Assembly (NCBI GenBank): GCA_029834535.1
Contig: JAQMWT010000195.1
Coordinates: 1 to 61,278, forward strand
From: Chrysophaeum taylorii
Taxonomy: Eukaryota > Sar > Pelagophyceae > Pelagomonadales > Pelagomonadaceae
Direction of reading: 5' to 3'
Length of the DNA: 61,278 nucleotides
The notes beneath the pieces were generated by a model that saw nothing but the letters and a program-made list of their open reading frames with translations, did no database searches and was not told the DNA's origin. A program made the position numbers and the translations under genes. Shown here one piece after another: positions 25,079 to 33,849 of this stretch; position 1 is the stretch's first letter; every line of letters starts with the position of its first letter.

Positions 25079-26200
25079 TTATCTTCGGCTGGGGACGGTG
25101 TCGTCGAGGTGCCAGGTCGGAAACCACGAGGCGCGCGCCGTGTTGAGGACGGCGACGAGGCGGCGGGGGGCGGGCTGGATCCTGGCGAAGCGGGGGGGGT
25201 CGTGCGGGAGGTCGAGACCCTGTTTGATGTCGGGAGTCCAGGGGACCTTGTGGAGGCGGCGGAGGTCGACCACAAAAAGTGCGGTCTGGTCGGACTCGTT
25301 GATGGCGTGCCAATTCTGATGCAAGACGACGACGCGACGCGCGGCGTTGCATTTCGCTTGCGCGACGAGGTGGAACGGGGCGTCGCTCTTCCGGCGCCAG
25401 GTGACCACAGCCGCATAGGGGGAGAGCGTAAAGGGCGTGCCCTCGAGCATCAAGGCGAGGTGCCAGAGGTCTTTATCGCCGTGCGAGAGGCGTGCCCATC
25501 GCCAGTCGTTGTCGTCGAGGCCTCGCGCCATCGAGTCGACGCGATGAAGAACGCGGCTCGTGCGTTGCTTGTCGATAACGAAGAGCCCCGAGTCGAAGCC
25601 CTGGGTCCAATCCCAGGCGTCGCGCTTGTCGAGGCCAACAATATTCCAGAGTTGCCAGGTGGGGCTGAAGTGGCCGTAGAAGTCGGGCCAGAAGAGGGCC
25701 GGGCTGGCGTCGTCGAAGAGCGAGTCGGGGCTCGCGGCGAAGTAGGCGTCGGCGTCGATCCAGAGCGCCACGCGAACGGGTGCGGCGATGACGGCCGCGA
25801 TCTTGCTGTAGCCATACCCCGAGGGTCTCGAGACCGTCTCGTCGAGCTCGAAGCACGTCACTTCAGCTCTGGAGAGACGAGACGACGCCCGGCACTGCGC
25901 GTGCGCGGCTCGCTCCGAGGCGAACGAAACGAAGAGCACCGGCACCCTCGACCCGGTCTCTCGCAGCGACTCGGCCATCGTGATGACCCCATCCATCATC
26001 GTCGACGGCTTCCACCAGCCATTGTTGTCGGCTGCGGCGCCCGCGCCACACGTCGTCAGCACGGCGCGCTCTAGAGCCCACGGCTGCCCGAGGCTCAGCC
26101 ACTGCCGTTTTTTCGAGTTCAACTTTTCCTCGGCCCGCCGCGACGCGTTCCTCGTCCCCAGGCACCCCTCAAGCCAGAAAATCAGGAAGAAGGACACCAT
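25079..26200 (-). CDS. GT71/MNN1-like glycosyltransferase, type II membrane protein
   Basis: 373 residues from the ATG at 26200. A short hydrophobic N-terminus (MVSFFLIFWLEGCLG) would act as signal-anchor, placing the catalytic domain in the secretory lumen. The fold shows a nucleotide-sugar DxD motif in VALWIDADAYF (Asp149-Asp151). It also has F-W-P-D-F-Y, F-D-S-G-L-F-V-I-D-K, and the downstream H-G-D-K-D-L-W-H-L-A block. Together these match the putative alpha-mannosyltransferase (MNN1/GT71) family. The donor and acceptor cannot be read from sequence. The stop is 24 bp from the convergent pseudouridine synthase stop, and the co-directional Cpn20 gene ends only 74 bp upstream, so transcript overlap is likely. 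Confidence 0.82.
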   Translation of the reverse strand: MVSFFLIFWLEGCLGTRNASRRAEEKLNSKKRQWLSLGQPWALERAVLTTCGAGAAADNNGWWKPSTMMDGVITMAESLRETGSRVPVLFVSFASERAAHAQCRASSRLSRAEVTCFELDETVSRPSGYGYSKIAAVIAAPVRVALWIDADAYFAASPDSLFDDASPALFWPDFYGHFSPTWQLWNIVGLDKRDAWDWTQGFDSGLFVIDKQRTSRVLHRVDSMARGLDDNDWRWARLSHGDKDLWHLALMLEGTPFTLSPYAAVVTWRRKSDAPFHLVAQAKCNAARRVVVLHQNWHAINESDQTALFVVDLRRLHKVPWTPDIKQGLDLPHDPPRFARIQPAPRRLVAVLNTARASWFPTWHLDDTVPSRR

Positions 26201-26274
26201 TTGGAGGATTCCATTCAGATCCGCGACGGCCGTTTAAATTGAACCGACGAAGGGGGGGGGGGATCGTGAGCAAT

Positions 26275-27035
26275 TCAGGCTTTCTGCCACTTGCATATGA
26301 TGTGAGCGCCGCTGATGACGACGTAGTCCTGGCCCTCGATGGAGACCTCCGTCGTGTCGTAGTCGCGAAATTTGACGCAGTCCCCAACCTCGACGCCGAT
26401 GGGCACCGGGACGCCGTCGCGCGTCAAAGCGCCCTCCCCCTTTTTGACGACCTCGCCCTCGACAGGAATGTCATCCTCCGGGTTGGGGGCGATGACGAGG
26501 CCGGAGGCCGTCTCCCCGGGTTGGCGGATGACCTTGAGTAGGACGTTGCCGTGGACGACGCGGGCCGTCGCGGCGGTGAGGTCGCCGTCCCAGACGAGGG
26601 CGATGTCGTCGTCGCGCAGCAGGGTGTGCGCCTTGCCGCAGTACTTGAGCTCGGCGCCGTTGTACCTGCCCCAGAGGACGTGTTCTCCCTCCTTTACGGC
26701 AATCGGCAACTTCACGCCCGTCTCCTTGTGACCCTTACCAGGCCCCACCGACACGATAGTGCCGGACTGCGCCTTCTCCTTGGTCCCAAGCACAATGCCG
26801 CCGCTGGTCGTGGACCGCGCGGCGTCGACCTCGACGAGCACGTAGTTCGTCAATGGCACGAGCGGCCCGTCCACGACTGTTTGATCCTGTAGAAGAAGAA
26901 GACGTCGCCAAACACACCACATTGACGACGACGCACGATAGTGTAAGACGCCATGGCCACGGTGCTTCGTCTCAGCGGGGTCGGCTGGAATGCGACCGCT
27001 GGCAGCGAGATCGCTACCATCGTCAACATCGCCAT
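26275..27035 (-). CDS. CPN20: Plastid co-chaperonin Cpn20 (tandem Cpn10) with bipartite presequence
   Basis: Two exons: 27035-26937 (33 codons) and 26886-26275, with a 50-nt intron (donor GTGCGT, acceptor TTCTTCTACAG), phase 0, giving 236 residues. The first exon encodes MAMLTMVAISLPAVAFQPT. This is a signal peptide followed by A-V-A/F-Q-P and a basic Ser/Thr/Arg stretch, the ASAFAP-type bipartite presequence used by secondary red plastids. Two Cpn10 units follow: PLTNYVLVEV...GGIVLGTKEK...G-T-I-V-S-V-G-P-G-K, then HGNVLLKVI...GLVIAPN...V-E-G-E-V-V-K-K-G-E-G, ending in DYVVISGAHIICKWQKA. In the family this is the lid for plastid Cpn60 rings. The start codon is 101 bp from that of the divergent CHMP5 gene, implying a shared promoter region. 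The identity is firm. The plastid location is inferred from the presequence. Confidence 0.93.
26887..26936 (-). other. 50-nt GT-AG intron of the Cpn20 gene
   Basis: The minus strand reads ACT ATC | GTGCGT ... CTTCTTCTTCTACAG | GATCAAACA. Splicing joins SYTI to DQTVVDGPL in phase 0 and links the presequence exon to the mature protein. Confidence 0.9.
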
Positions 27036-27136
27036 TATCGAAACCCTACGAATCCGTTGGTGCACGCACCAAGAACAGTTCTGTGCGACTCGGACGCGGT
27101 CCAGCGCGCGTCGGTGCTGTTTGAGCCACCACCACC
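27036..27136. promoter_or_regulatory. Bidirectional promoter interval between Cpn20 and CHMP5
   Basis: Only 101 bp separate the two start codons, so the core promoters and 5' UTRs of both genes must lie here or overlap the genes. I see no TATA box. An in-phase CCACCACCACC precedes the CHMP5 ATG. Confidence 0.6.
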
Positions 27137-27823
27137 ATGAAACGTATCTTTGGGCAGAAAAAGGAGGTTGCGCCACCGCCGACGCTCTCGGACGCCGGGG
27201 CAAAGGTCGACAGCCGCGTCGCGGGGCTCGACGCAAAAATCAAAGGTCTCGAGCAGGAATTGTCTGGATACAAGGAAAAGATGAAGCGGGCCAAGGGGCC
27301 CGCCCTCAAGACGTTGAGACAGCGCGCCATGGCCGTCCTTAAGCGGAAGAAGATGTACGAGCAACAGCGAGACCAGCTCGCGGGGCAGGCTTTCAACCTC
27401 GAACAGACGAATTTCACGATCGACTCCGTCAAGGACACAATATCGACCGTCGAGGCGATGAAAGCTGCGAGCAAGACCCTCAAGCAGGAAACCAAAAAGA
27501 TCAACATCGACAAGATCGACGACTTGCAGGATGATCTCGCCGACATGATGGAGGACGTGAACGAGGTCCAGGACGTACTCGGCCGCTCCTACGACGTAGG
27601 CGAGGACGTAGACGAGGCCGACCTCGACGCCGAGCTCGCATGCTTGGACGACGATCTCGCCTTAGATGACGAGATCGGCGACACCACCGCAGACACCACA
27701 CCTGCCTATCTCCAACCTGCCGAGCCCACGCTCCCCGAGCAACCGACCAACATGCCGGCCCAGCCCGCCCAACCAAACCAGGCAGTCGACGAGTTCGGCC
27801 TTCCGGTGGCCCAAGGGGCTTGA
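27137..27823 (+). CDS. CHMP5: ESCRT-III protein CHMP5/VPS60
   Basis: 228 residues, single exon. The N-terminus MKRIFGQKK is the hallmark of CHMP5/Vps60. A basic first helical pair (LDAKIKGLEQEL, KTLRQRAMAVLKRKKMYEQQ) is followed by the NFTIDSVKDTISTVEAMK and DKIDDLQDDLADMMEDVNEVQDVLGRSY segments. The acidic tail has DVDEADLDAELACLDDDL, then a Pro-rich C-terminus. The family acts late in ESCRT-III remodelling at endosomes, with LIP5/Vta1 and Vps4. Length is normal. The stop lies 29 bp from the stop of the convergent ferredoxin gene. Confidence 0.95.
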   Translation: MKRIFGQKKEVAPPPTLSDAGAKVDSRVAGLDAKIKGLEQELSGYKEKMKRAKGPALKTLRQRAMAVLKRKKMYEQQRDQLAGQAFNLEQTNFTIDSVKDTISTVEAMKAASKTLKQETKKINIDKIDDLQDDLADMMEDVNEVQDVLGRSYDVGEDVDEADLDAELACLDDDLALDDEIGDTTADTTPAYLQPAEPTLPEQPTNMPAQPAQPNQAVDEFGLPVAQGA

Positions 27824-27852
27824 TTCAGGAAAAGTTCTTACGTATAGTAAAT

Positions 27853-28231
27853 TTACGCAAGCAGCTGGAGGACCCTCCTCGCGTCGTCTTCCGTTTTCAC
27901 GCCATTCACCACGCGACCCTCGTCCGTCTGTGGGGCGCCGTTCACGCGTACGTTTGGACCCATAGTGCACCTGTCTTTCAAAGGTCAACCAAAGGGACAC
28001 CACCACGCCTCACTCGTCAAAGCACCCATGCTCGGTGTGGGACATGTCAGCGATCTCGACGCTAACCGTTGCGGGCGCGAGCTCCTGCAGTCGCTTGAGC
28101 GTGGTCGCGCCTCCCCGCTTCCGGCAGTGCTTGTTCTGGCACACTTCCAGACGCTCCACAGTTCCCGACATCATCACTAACGCGGATGCCGCCGACCACG
28201 CCAGCACGTACAGCCACACCCGCAAAGGCAT
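27853..28231 (-). CDS. Thioredoxin-like [2Fe-2S] ferredoxin domain protein, split by a 43-nt intron
   Basis: Two exons: 28231-28014 and 27970-27853, joined across a 43-nt intron (donor GTGAGG, acceptor GAAAGACAG), phase 2, giving about 111 residues. Unspliced, the reading frame stops inside the donor. The family is recognisable: LEVCQNKHCRKRGGATTL carries the first cysteine pair (C31, C36). The splice creates HGCFDE|CTMGPNVRVNG with C70 and C74, the usual CxxxxC...CxxxC-x-x-GPNV ligand set. The end, TEDDARRVLQLL, is the usual final helix. Such domains bind a [2Fe-2S] cluster and move electrons, and many are organellar. The N-terminal MPLRVWLYVLAWSAASALVMM is hydrophobic and may be a signal peptide or part of a plastid presequence. 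No single open frame covers this gene. Confidence 0.85.
27971..28013 (-). other. 43-nt GT-AG intron of the ferredoxin gene
   Basis: The minus strand reads GACGA | GTGAGGCGTGG ... TTGAAAGACAG | GTGCACTATG. It restores the second cysteine pair and the GPNV motif. It is the shortest intron I can support in this window. Confidence 0.85.
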
Positions 28232-29683
28232 ACGTGTCGTGCAAACTTTTTATTCGGTCCGTTAGACTTCGGTGAAGATGCTCTCGCATTGGCGTTCTGC
28301 GATGTATGTCGAGACTGGCGCAATGGGCAGAAGCGAGACTGCTCCATCTCGTCAACCGTCGACCGCGTCCTCGCCAAAGAAGGTGGTGGCCTCTCGACCC
28401 AAAGCGCCCGCCGACGTCCACTGCTACCTTTGTCTCGAACCTGGGGACGAACGACAACGTGTTCCCTGGATGTCTCTGCCGCGGGTAATTACGCACAATG
28501 ACTCTCTCGCCCCCATCATTGGTTCTTTTGTCTGCGCGCTTGTTGCTCGTGCTTTCGCCGTGCTCTCCGCATGAGACGACGACGGAGGTGAGCGAGAAAA
28601 GGCGCAAAACAATTTTGACGAAGCGGATTGCATGAAAAGCCACTATCCGACGTGCGGTGGCACGTACTCGGACAAAATGCGCACCCACCAGCGCTAAGAG
28701 TGTGGTGTGGTGAAGCCGAAGTCGAGATGTGGTAAGCGACAGCAGATATGTTCTCTATCCTCTCCATTCGAGCTAATTAACGGAGAGGGTGCGCGCATTG
28801 CGTCTTGCACTGCATACATAGACTACGTCGTCACGAGAATACTCTGTGCCGCGATTTCGGCACCTAATATTCTTTTTTATGGGCGTGCATCGCTCGTAGC
28901 TACATGCCAATGTGAACGAAGATTTCGAGTAGATTTCGATTTACCTAAAGCGTCGTAAGAGCAGACGTTGCCCCCAACCGGATTCGATCGTTAGGGCTGT
29001 TTTTATTCGAAGACCTCGTAGAAAAGTAGGACCCTCTCGTGATTAGTCTCGGAAAGTCAAGAATGGCGGCGCATGGGAGAAAAGTAGGATCAACGCCGGT
29101 GGTGGTCAACGAAGGGAGGTCTTACGTGACCGGTAGAGAAGTCTTCAACGGCGAAGACATAGACGAGAGAAGGCGGGATGGTCACGAGTAGTTTGACAAA
29201 GCAGCGCTCGCCGACGGACGAGGGACGTGGTGGGAAGTGGCAGTAGCCAAGCAATAATATTCGTAGTAGCAGTGCAGGGCCGAAAGCGAGCGCGTGCGTC
29301 TCGAATGTTCTCCTCGACCTTGCTGCTGGTGGAAACCACGGAGTTAAACTTGGGAAACCGTCGTCGCGTGTCCACCAAACGCGAAGGCATTCTCGCTGTC
29401 GACGACGAGGACGCATGTTGTAGTCGCATCTAAACCAAGGGTCGGGTCGTTTCATGTTGTGGGAGTAGACATGGCCTTGCCACCGAGAGCTCATTGTGTC
29501 GGGGAGAGGCGTCGCGCGACGGCGAGACTGGTTTGAGCTCAGATTCTACTGAGCGGAAGCCCGCGTGAGTAAAAGGAAATGAAATGAAACGACGCGACGC
29601 GACACGACTTGACTCAAGCCCACCATATCCACGTAACGTAAGTAAGTCCTCTGGCTGGCCGGAGCATCGCGGCCCCACTCTCT
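28232..29683. other. Gene-poor interval with a possible RING-CH relic
   Basis: Apart from the frame-broken zinc-finger-like stretch listed separately, I find no defensible gene from 28,700 to 29,680. The frames there are short and mutually overlapping. Confidence 0.5.
28272..28694 (+). pseudogene. Possible decayed RING-CH (MARCH-type) zinc finger
   Basis: In one plus frame ADVHCYLCLEPGD occurs at 28412-28450. One base out of frame, NDNVFPGCLCRG occurs at about 28451-28486, followed by a stop, and SHYPTCGGTYSDKMRTHQR follows at about 28638-28694. C-x2-C, C-x-C and a late (Y)P-T-C are the spacing landmarks of RING-CH E3 ligase domains. One cysteine of the last pair is replaced by Tyr, and at least two frame breaks are needed, so this would be a relic. 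It could also be a chance match; no further domain is seen. Confidence 0.3.
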
Positions 29684-30664
29684 CTACTTTCTATATGGAC
29701 CGGGCGGCCGACGGCGGTCCTCAAGGAGTGCGAGAGGCCCAGCGAAAGCGGCGCGCGTCGCGGCGTAGAGTTTGCGGCGCGGCGCGGTTACGAGCGCGAT
29801 AGCGACGGCGACCGCGTTGGCGGCGAGGCAGGCGAAGGAGGCCGCGTGCGCGAGGTCGAAGAGAGGTTGCGGGTCGATGTACGGCGCGAGGGCCTTCTGG
29901 GCGTCGAGGGTTGCCGGAGCGTCGGGCGTCGCGGCGATGAGAAGGAGCGCGACCGTCGCGTAAACTCGCCCGGCGATTCCGAGGGATAGGGGCGCGAGAA
30001 GCGCCGGCCATTCGACGGGCATCGGCGGGTCGGGCTTGTAGCGGACACCGACGACGACTTCCCGGCGTTTTTTAGAAACCGGGAGTTTGACCGTCCGATC
30101 GCTTTTTTCCTTGGTCGAGTTGATCGTCGACGCGCCGGCGGCGAGAGCGGCGTCGAGAGAGGCTCCGAGGCGCACCCCCCGTACGGGGGGGGGCGTCTCT
30201 TTTAACTCGACGCGCGGAGGGGGCCTTTTTTGCGTCGCAATCCCGAGGGCCTCCGAGACGAAGATGTGGCCGCCGGCGTCCATTATCTCTTCGACGAGAA
30301 AGCCGTAGCCAAAGCGCTCCAGTTCCGTATAGGCCAGCGCGTCTTCGGTTTTCTCGTCGTCGTCGTCGTCTGGTGCCTCGGGCAACAAACTCTCGAGGGA
30401 GAAGAGGTAGTTCCCGGCGCGCCAGAGCGGATTGGCCATCGCGGCCTCCCGTTTCGCGATGATTTTCTCGCGCATCGTTTGCGTCTCTTCGATGCGCGAA
30501 GCACGCGCCGCGAGATACTCGCGCACCTTGGTTTCGAGGTCCGCCGACACCCGTGGCTGGCTCGTCACCAAGCTCGGGGCCTCTTCGTCGATCGACTGCC
30601 AGGAATGGAGGATCGTGTTCTTGGTCGTCCGGAGGGCGCCAAGGGCCGCAACCCACAGCAACAT
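29684..30664 (-). CDS. Hypothetical membrane protein with signal peptide
   Basis: 326 residues from the ATG at 30664. It starts with a hydrophobic stretch (MLLWVAALGALRTTKNTIL) that reads as a signal peptide. A charged helical region follows (KVREYLAARASRIEETQTMR), then an acidic patch DDDDDEKTED and a Pro-rich loop. Two hydrophobic segments lie near the C-terminus: PLSLGIAGRVYATVALLLIAA and ASFACLAANAVAVAIALVTA. It could be a plastid- or endomembrane-targeted protein. I recognise no family. Its start codon is only 23 bp from that of the divergent M50B-like peptidase, which suggests coupled expression. Confidence 0.7.
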   Translation of the reverse strand: MLLWVAALGALRTTKNTILHSWQSIDEEAPSLVTSQPRVSADLETKVREYLAARASRIEETQTMREKIIAKREAAMANPLWRAGNYLFSLESLLPEAPDDDDDEKTEDALAYTELERFGYGFLVEEIMDAGGHIFVSEALGIATQKRPPPRVELKETPPPVRGVRLGASLDAALAAGASTINSTKEKSDRTVKLPVSKKRREVVVGVRYKPDPPMPVEWPALLAPLSLGIAGRVYATVALLLIAATPDAPATLDAQKALAPYIDPQPLFDLAHAASFACLAANAVAVAIALVTAPRRKLYAATRAAFAGPLALLEDRRRPPGPYRK

Positions 30665-30687
30665 CTTTCTTTCCGTTGGGTGGTCCT
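30665..30687. promoter_or_regulatory. 23-bp gap between divergent start codons
   Basis: The ATG of the minus-strand membrane protein (30664) and the ATG of the plus-strand peptidase (30688) are 23 bp apart. Transcripts must overlap, or one start lies further in. Both N-termini look genuine (signal peptide; first transmembrane helix). Confidence 0.45.
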
Positions 30688-31481
30688 ATGACGGGGTGGT
30701 TTCGATGCTGCGACTGGCGGCAGACGGCGACGCTCATTGCGATCCTGGTCTACACCGCGTTCGACCTCGCTCTATGGCGCGTGGACGTCGTCTCGAAACC
30801 CATGAAGCTGCTCGCCGTGTTTGTCCACGAGGCTTCGCACGCGTCCGCCTGCATCCTGACAGGAGGCACCGTCAGATCCCTCGAGGTCAACATCAACGAG
30901 GGCGGCGTGACGCGCTTCTCGGGTGGCTGGCGCAGGATTGTCACGCCCGCGGGCTACCTTGGCGGCGCGCTCTGGGGCGCCGTGGGTACTACCTGCTGCG
31001 GGACGACGCCCGGCCAGTACGTTTTGGTCGGGCTGTTGGGGAGCGGGCTCCTCGCCACCCTCGGCCTGTCGCTCTTGCACTCCAGCAGGCTCGACAGCCC
31101 TCTAACCACCATCGGGACCTGCGTCTTCTTTCTCGGCGTCCTCGCCGCGCTCCTCGCGCTCCACGTCCTCGTCGCCGAGGACGCTCTGCGCTTTGGCCTT
31201 CTTTTCGTCACCACCTACATCTCCCTCTTCTCTGTCGCCGACATTTATGATGACTGCGTCGCCCGCTACGTTTCCACCGCGGCCGAGAAATCCGATGCCG
31301 TCGTCTGCGCGAAGCTCTGTCCTATCTTGCCGGCGCGAGGTTGTGCGTCCTCCTTCGCCATCATCCCGATGATGATAATGATTGATGATGATGATTATCC
31401 GCAGGGGGTGTCGTCTGGTTCCTCGCGAGCCTCGGCTTGTGGTTCCTTGGCATCAGCTTCTGTCTCTACCTCACGGGATGA
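30688..31481 (+). CDS. M50B-like membrane zinc peptidase
   Basis: Two exons: 30688-31339 and 31405-31481, with a 65-nt intron (donor GTTGTG, acceptor TTATCCGCAG), phase 1, giving about 242 residues. The first hydrophobic helix (TATLIAILVYTAFDLALW) is followed by KLLAVFVHEASHASACILTGG. Its H47-E-A-S-H51 is the HExxH zinc motif of the M50B-like family. GGWRRIVTPAGYLGGALWGA then matches the conserved Gly-rich second block. Several further transmembrane helices come next, then D-I-Y-D-D-C. The spliced last exon adds GVVWFLASLGLWFLGISFCL, a final transmembrane helix, which supports the intron; unspliced, the frame becomes low-complexity Ser/Arg. The substrate is unknown. The family is typically endomembrane. 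Convergent with eIF3k (stops 73 bp apart). Confidence 0.88.
31340..31404 (+). other. 65-nt GT-AG intron of the M50B-like gene
   Basis: CGCGAG | GTTGTGCGTCC ... ATGATTATCCGCAG | GGGGTGTC. The interior is rich in GATGAT triplets. Splicing restores a terminal transmembrane helix. Confidence 0.82.
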
Positions 31482-31554
31482 TACGATATGGAGAAGAAGA
31501 AGAAGACGAAGAAGAAGTTAGGCGCACCGACGAGAAACAACATCATCATCATCA

Positions 31555-32280
31555 TCACCCAGCCTCCTGAGGGTGGTGCTTGGTCGTGGTTGCCGCTCTG
31601 AAAACATTGTTTTCGTTGGAGAAGAGGGAGAGGAGGGTGTCGAGGTGGACGGGGTTGGAGAATCGCTGCTGGCGCGGCTGGTTCTTGGGGTTGGGTTTGA
31701 AGGTAGCGACGTCGGGATCGGTCGAAGGGAGGAGAGGCGAGCTCGGGGTCGGTGCGGCGGCTAGGGCTCTCGCGTCGTCGACGGCGATCCCGAGAGCCCG
31801 GGCGACGAGGTCTATCGGCGCCGTGCAAAAAGTCTGCGACAGCAATCCCAAGATGAAGCGACGGAGGTGCGGCGCAAAGCCCGGGACCTCGATGTCGCGC
31901 GCGTGTTCCCAAAAATCGGCGAAGCGCGACGTCTCGACGAGTTGTTCGCACTTGCCGAGGCGACGGAGAAGGGGTGTTGAGTCGGCGAGCTTGTGCGGGC
32001 AGATGCAGAGGATCGCGCTCATGTCGGCTTTTGGCCGCGCCATCATGGCCTTGGCAAACACCAACTCGAGGATTTCCGGGCGACACCGGTGGGGCGAAAA
32101 CTGGTACAGCTTGACGAGGGCCTTGTTGGCCTTGGCATCGTACGTCTCCTCGCGGACCTGGACCCCGACGTGATTTTCGAGGGTTTCGATCGAGCTCTCC
32201 TTGTACTGCGCCGCCGTGTTCAGCACCATCGTCACGCCCTCGGGCCTCGGGGCTATCGGAGGCTCGCTTTCCGCGATCAT
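31555..32280 (-). CDS. EIF3K: Translation initiation factor eIF3 subunit k
   Basis: About 241 residues from the ATG at 32280 (MIAESEPP). The diagnostic N-terminal helix YKESSIETLENHVGVQV and EETYDAKANKALVKLYQFSPH match the eIF3k pattern, in which a subunit-specific first helix precedes a HEAT-like region and a PCI/winged-helix domain. The middle (EILELVFAKAMMARPKADMS, GFAPHLRRFILGLLSQTF) and the C-terminal winged helix (IDLVARALGI) follow in order. The tail is longer than usual: Pro/Asn-rich, then HLDTLLSLFSNENNVF. eIF3k is a small, non-core subunit of the 43S preinitiation complex. The 5' leader contains TTTTTAAAGGTCGAC and AAGAGGGGGGGG, a motif that recurs elsewhere in the window. Confidence 0.93.
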   Translation of the reverse strand: MIAESEPPIAPRPEGVTMVLNTAAQYKESSIETLENHVGVQVREETYDAKANKALVKLYQFSPHRCRPEILELVFAKAMMARPKADMSAILCICPHKLADSTPLLRRLGKCEQLVETSRFADFWEHARDIEVPGFAPHLRRFILGLLSQTFCTAPIDLVARALGIAVDDARALAAAPTPSSPLLPSTDPDVATFKPNPKNQPRQQRFSNPVHLDTLLSLFSNENNVFRAATTTKHHPQEAG

Positions 32281-32439
32281 CGTCAATATCACGCACCAGG
32301 GTTTATTTTTAAAGGTCGACGACGGTTAAGAGGGGGGGGTCTTTCTTTTAAGGGATCGGTCAAGTTTGGTCAATAAGTTTGGTCAATTTCTTTCAAGTTT
32401 GTTCGATTTTGATGTATGTTTGAGGAAGCAAAAGTGCAG

Positions 32440-32790
32440 GCCAGTAAGTTCACCTAGTCCCAATCTCTAACCCCAGTAAGTTCACCTATCCCAATCTCTA
32501 ACCCCAGTAAATTCGGTGTAAACCCAATCTCTAACCCCAGTAAGTTCGGCGTAAACCCACACCCACTCACCCCACTCTCCTTTGAGCTCGTCGCTCTCAC
32601 CCCTGCCAATCTAAGCTGCTTTGATCCGCACACGCCGCTAAGCTTTGAGTTTACTCTAAAAGCCCCAGTAAGTTCGCACTTGGTCTCAGTAAGTTCACCT
32701 GGTCACTTAGTTCACCTAGTCCCAATCTCTAACCCCAGTAAGTTCACCTGGTTCCAGTAAGTTCACCTGGTCCCAGTAAGTTAACCTATA
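32440..32790. repeat. CCAGTAAGTTCACCT / CCAATCTCTAACC iterons, array 1
   Basis: Many short direct copies of CCAGTAAGTTCACCTAGTCCCAATCTCTAACC and shortened versions. The array surrounds a copy of the dispersed repeat also found at 10.8-11.3 kb (reverse complement, about 32560-32665). Repeated as array 2 at 33500-33785. Confidence 0.85.
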
Positions 32791-32849
32791 GTGCGTGTTA
32801 GACGCCGGGAGGGGGCTTATCGGTATTGCGCAGCACGTGTGGGGTAGGG

Positions 32850-33400
32850 TGGAGTCGTCGACCCAGAAGAGGGTATCCTCGGGGTTGCCGATCGACAGAG
32901 AGCCACGTAGAGCTGGACGTGGCAGAAGACGGGCTTGGGCAAGAGGACGCCGACCTCGCGGGGCGTCTGGCCCTGGCTCTTGTTGATCGTTTGGCGTCGG
33001 CGGGCCTTAAGGGATACAGGTTGGAGGAGCCTCGGTGACAACGACACGATCGATCATGTATCTGGTACCGTTGCAGTGGCCGTGCGACGGGTCGAGGTTG
33101 CGAAGACTTTAAGCTCGCGATCAAAGTCAGCATCCCGTTGGTTGTCAGGGAGTTGAAAACTCTACTGTAAAGAGCGAGGCGTCGTCTTCCGACCCAGCCT
33201 AGTAGCCGAAAAGAACTCCGACGCCTCGTCTCCGGGAAAAAAAGGCCGCGGTCATGCGCGCGTTGTCAGCATCGACAACATCGTTTCGACGGGGCGTGAG
33301 AATGGCGCGCTGAAAGAGCCGCCGCGGGTCGTGGAAATAGTCTGCGAGGTCGCCGTAGACGGCTTGGAGGATCACTGTCTGGCTCTCGCGCCTACCTGAT
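32850..33400 (-). pseudogene. PIF1/Helitron helicase fragment, copy 1
   Basis: Minus-strand relic with INKSQGQT and [10 protein letters not shown] in one frame (33047-32880). The upstream part lies in other frames, including a copy of the ILTPRRNDVVDADN segment near 33,300. Nearly identical to copy 2 but with several indels. Confidence 0.7.
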
Positions 33401-33499
33401 CCTTACTCTCGCGCCTACCTGATCCTTACCCTAAATCGAGGGTCAAACAGACAGACAGACAGACAAACATCTGTCGATTAGTAGTTAGGACAAGTGCAG

Positions 33500-33785
33500 G
33501 CCAGTAAGTTCACCTACTCCCAATCTCTAACCCCAGCAAATTCGGCGTAAACCCAATCTCTAACCCCAGTAAGTTCGGTGTAAACTCACACCCACTCTCC
33601 TTTGAGCTCGTCGCTCTCACCCCCGCCAAGCTGCTTTGATCCGCACACGCCGCTAACCTTTGAGTTTACTCTAAAACCCCCAGTAAGTTCACCTGCTCCC
33701 AGTAAGTTCACCTGGTCACTATATTCATCTAGTCCCAATCTCGAACCCCAGTAAGTTCACATTGTCCCAGTAAGTTCACCTACAG
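33500..33785. repeat. CCAGTAAGTTCACCT / CCAATCTCTAACC iterons, array 2
   Basis: Second copy of the iteron array, within the tandem duplication, again enclosing the dispersed repeat (about 33585-33680) in reverse complement relative to 10.8-11.3 kb. Confidence 0.85.
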
Positions 33786-33849
33786 TGCGCGTGTAGACAC
33801 CGGGAGGGGGCTTATCGGTATTGCGCAGCACGTGTGGGGTGGGGTGGAG

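Noticed and set aside
29090..29494. 134-codon minus-strand frame
   Set aside because: Overlaps several equally open frames, has no domain, and no supported splice or start context.
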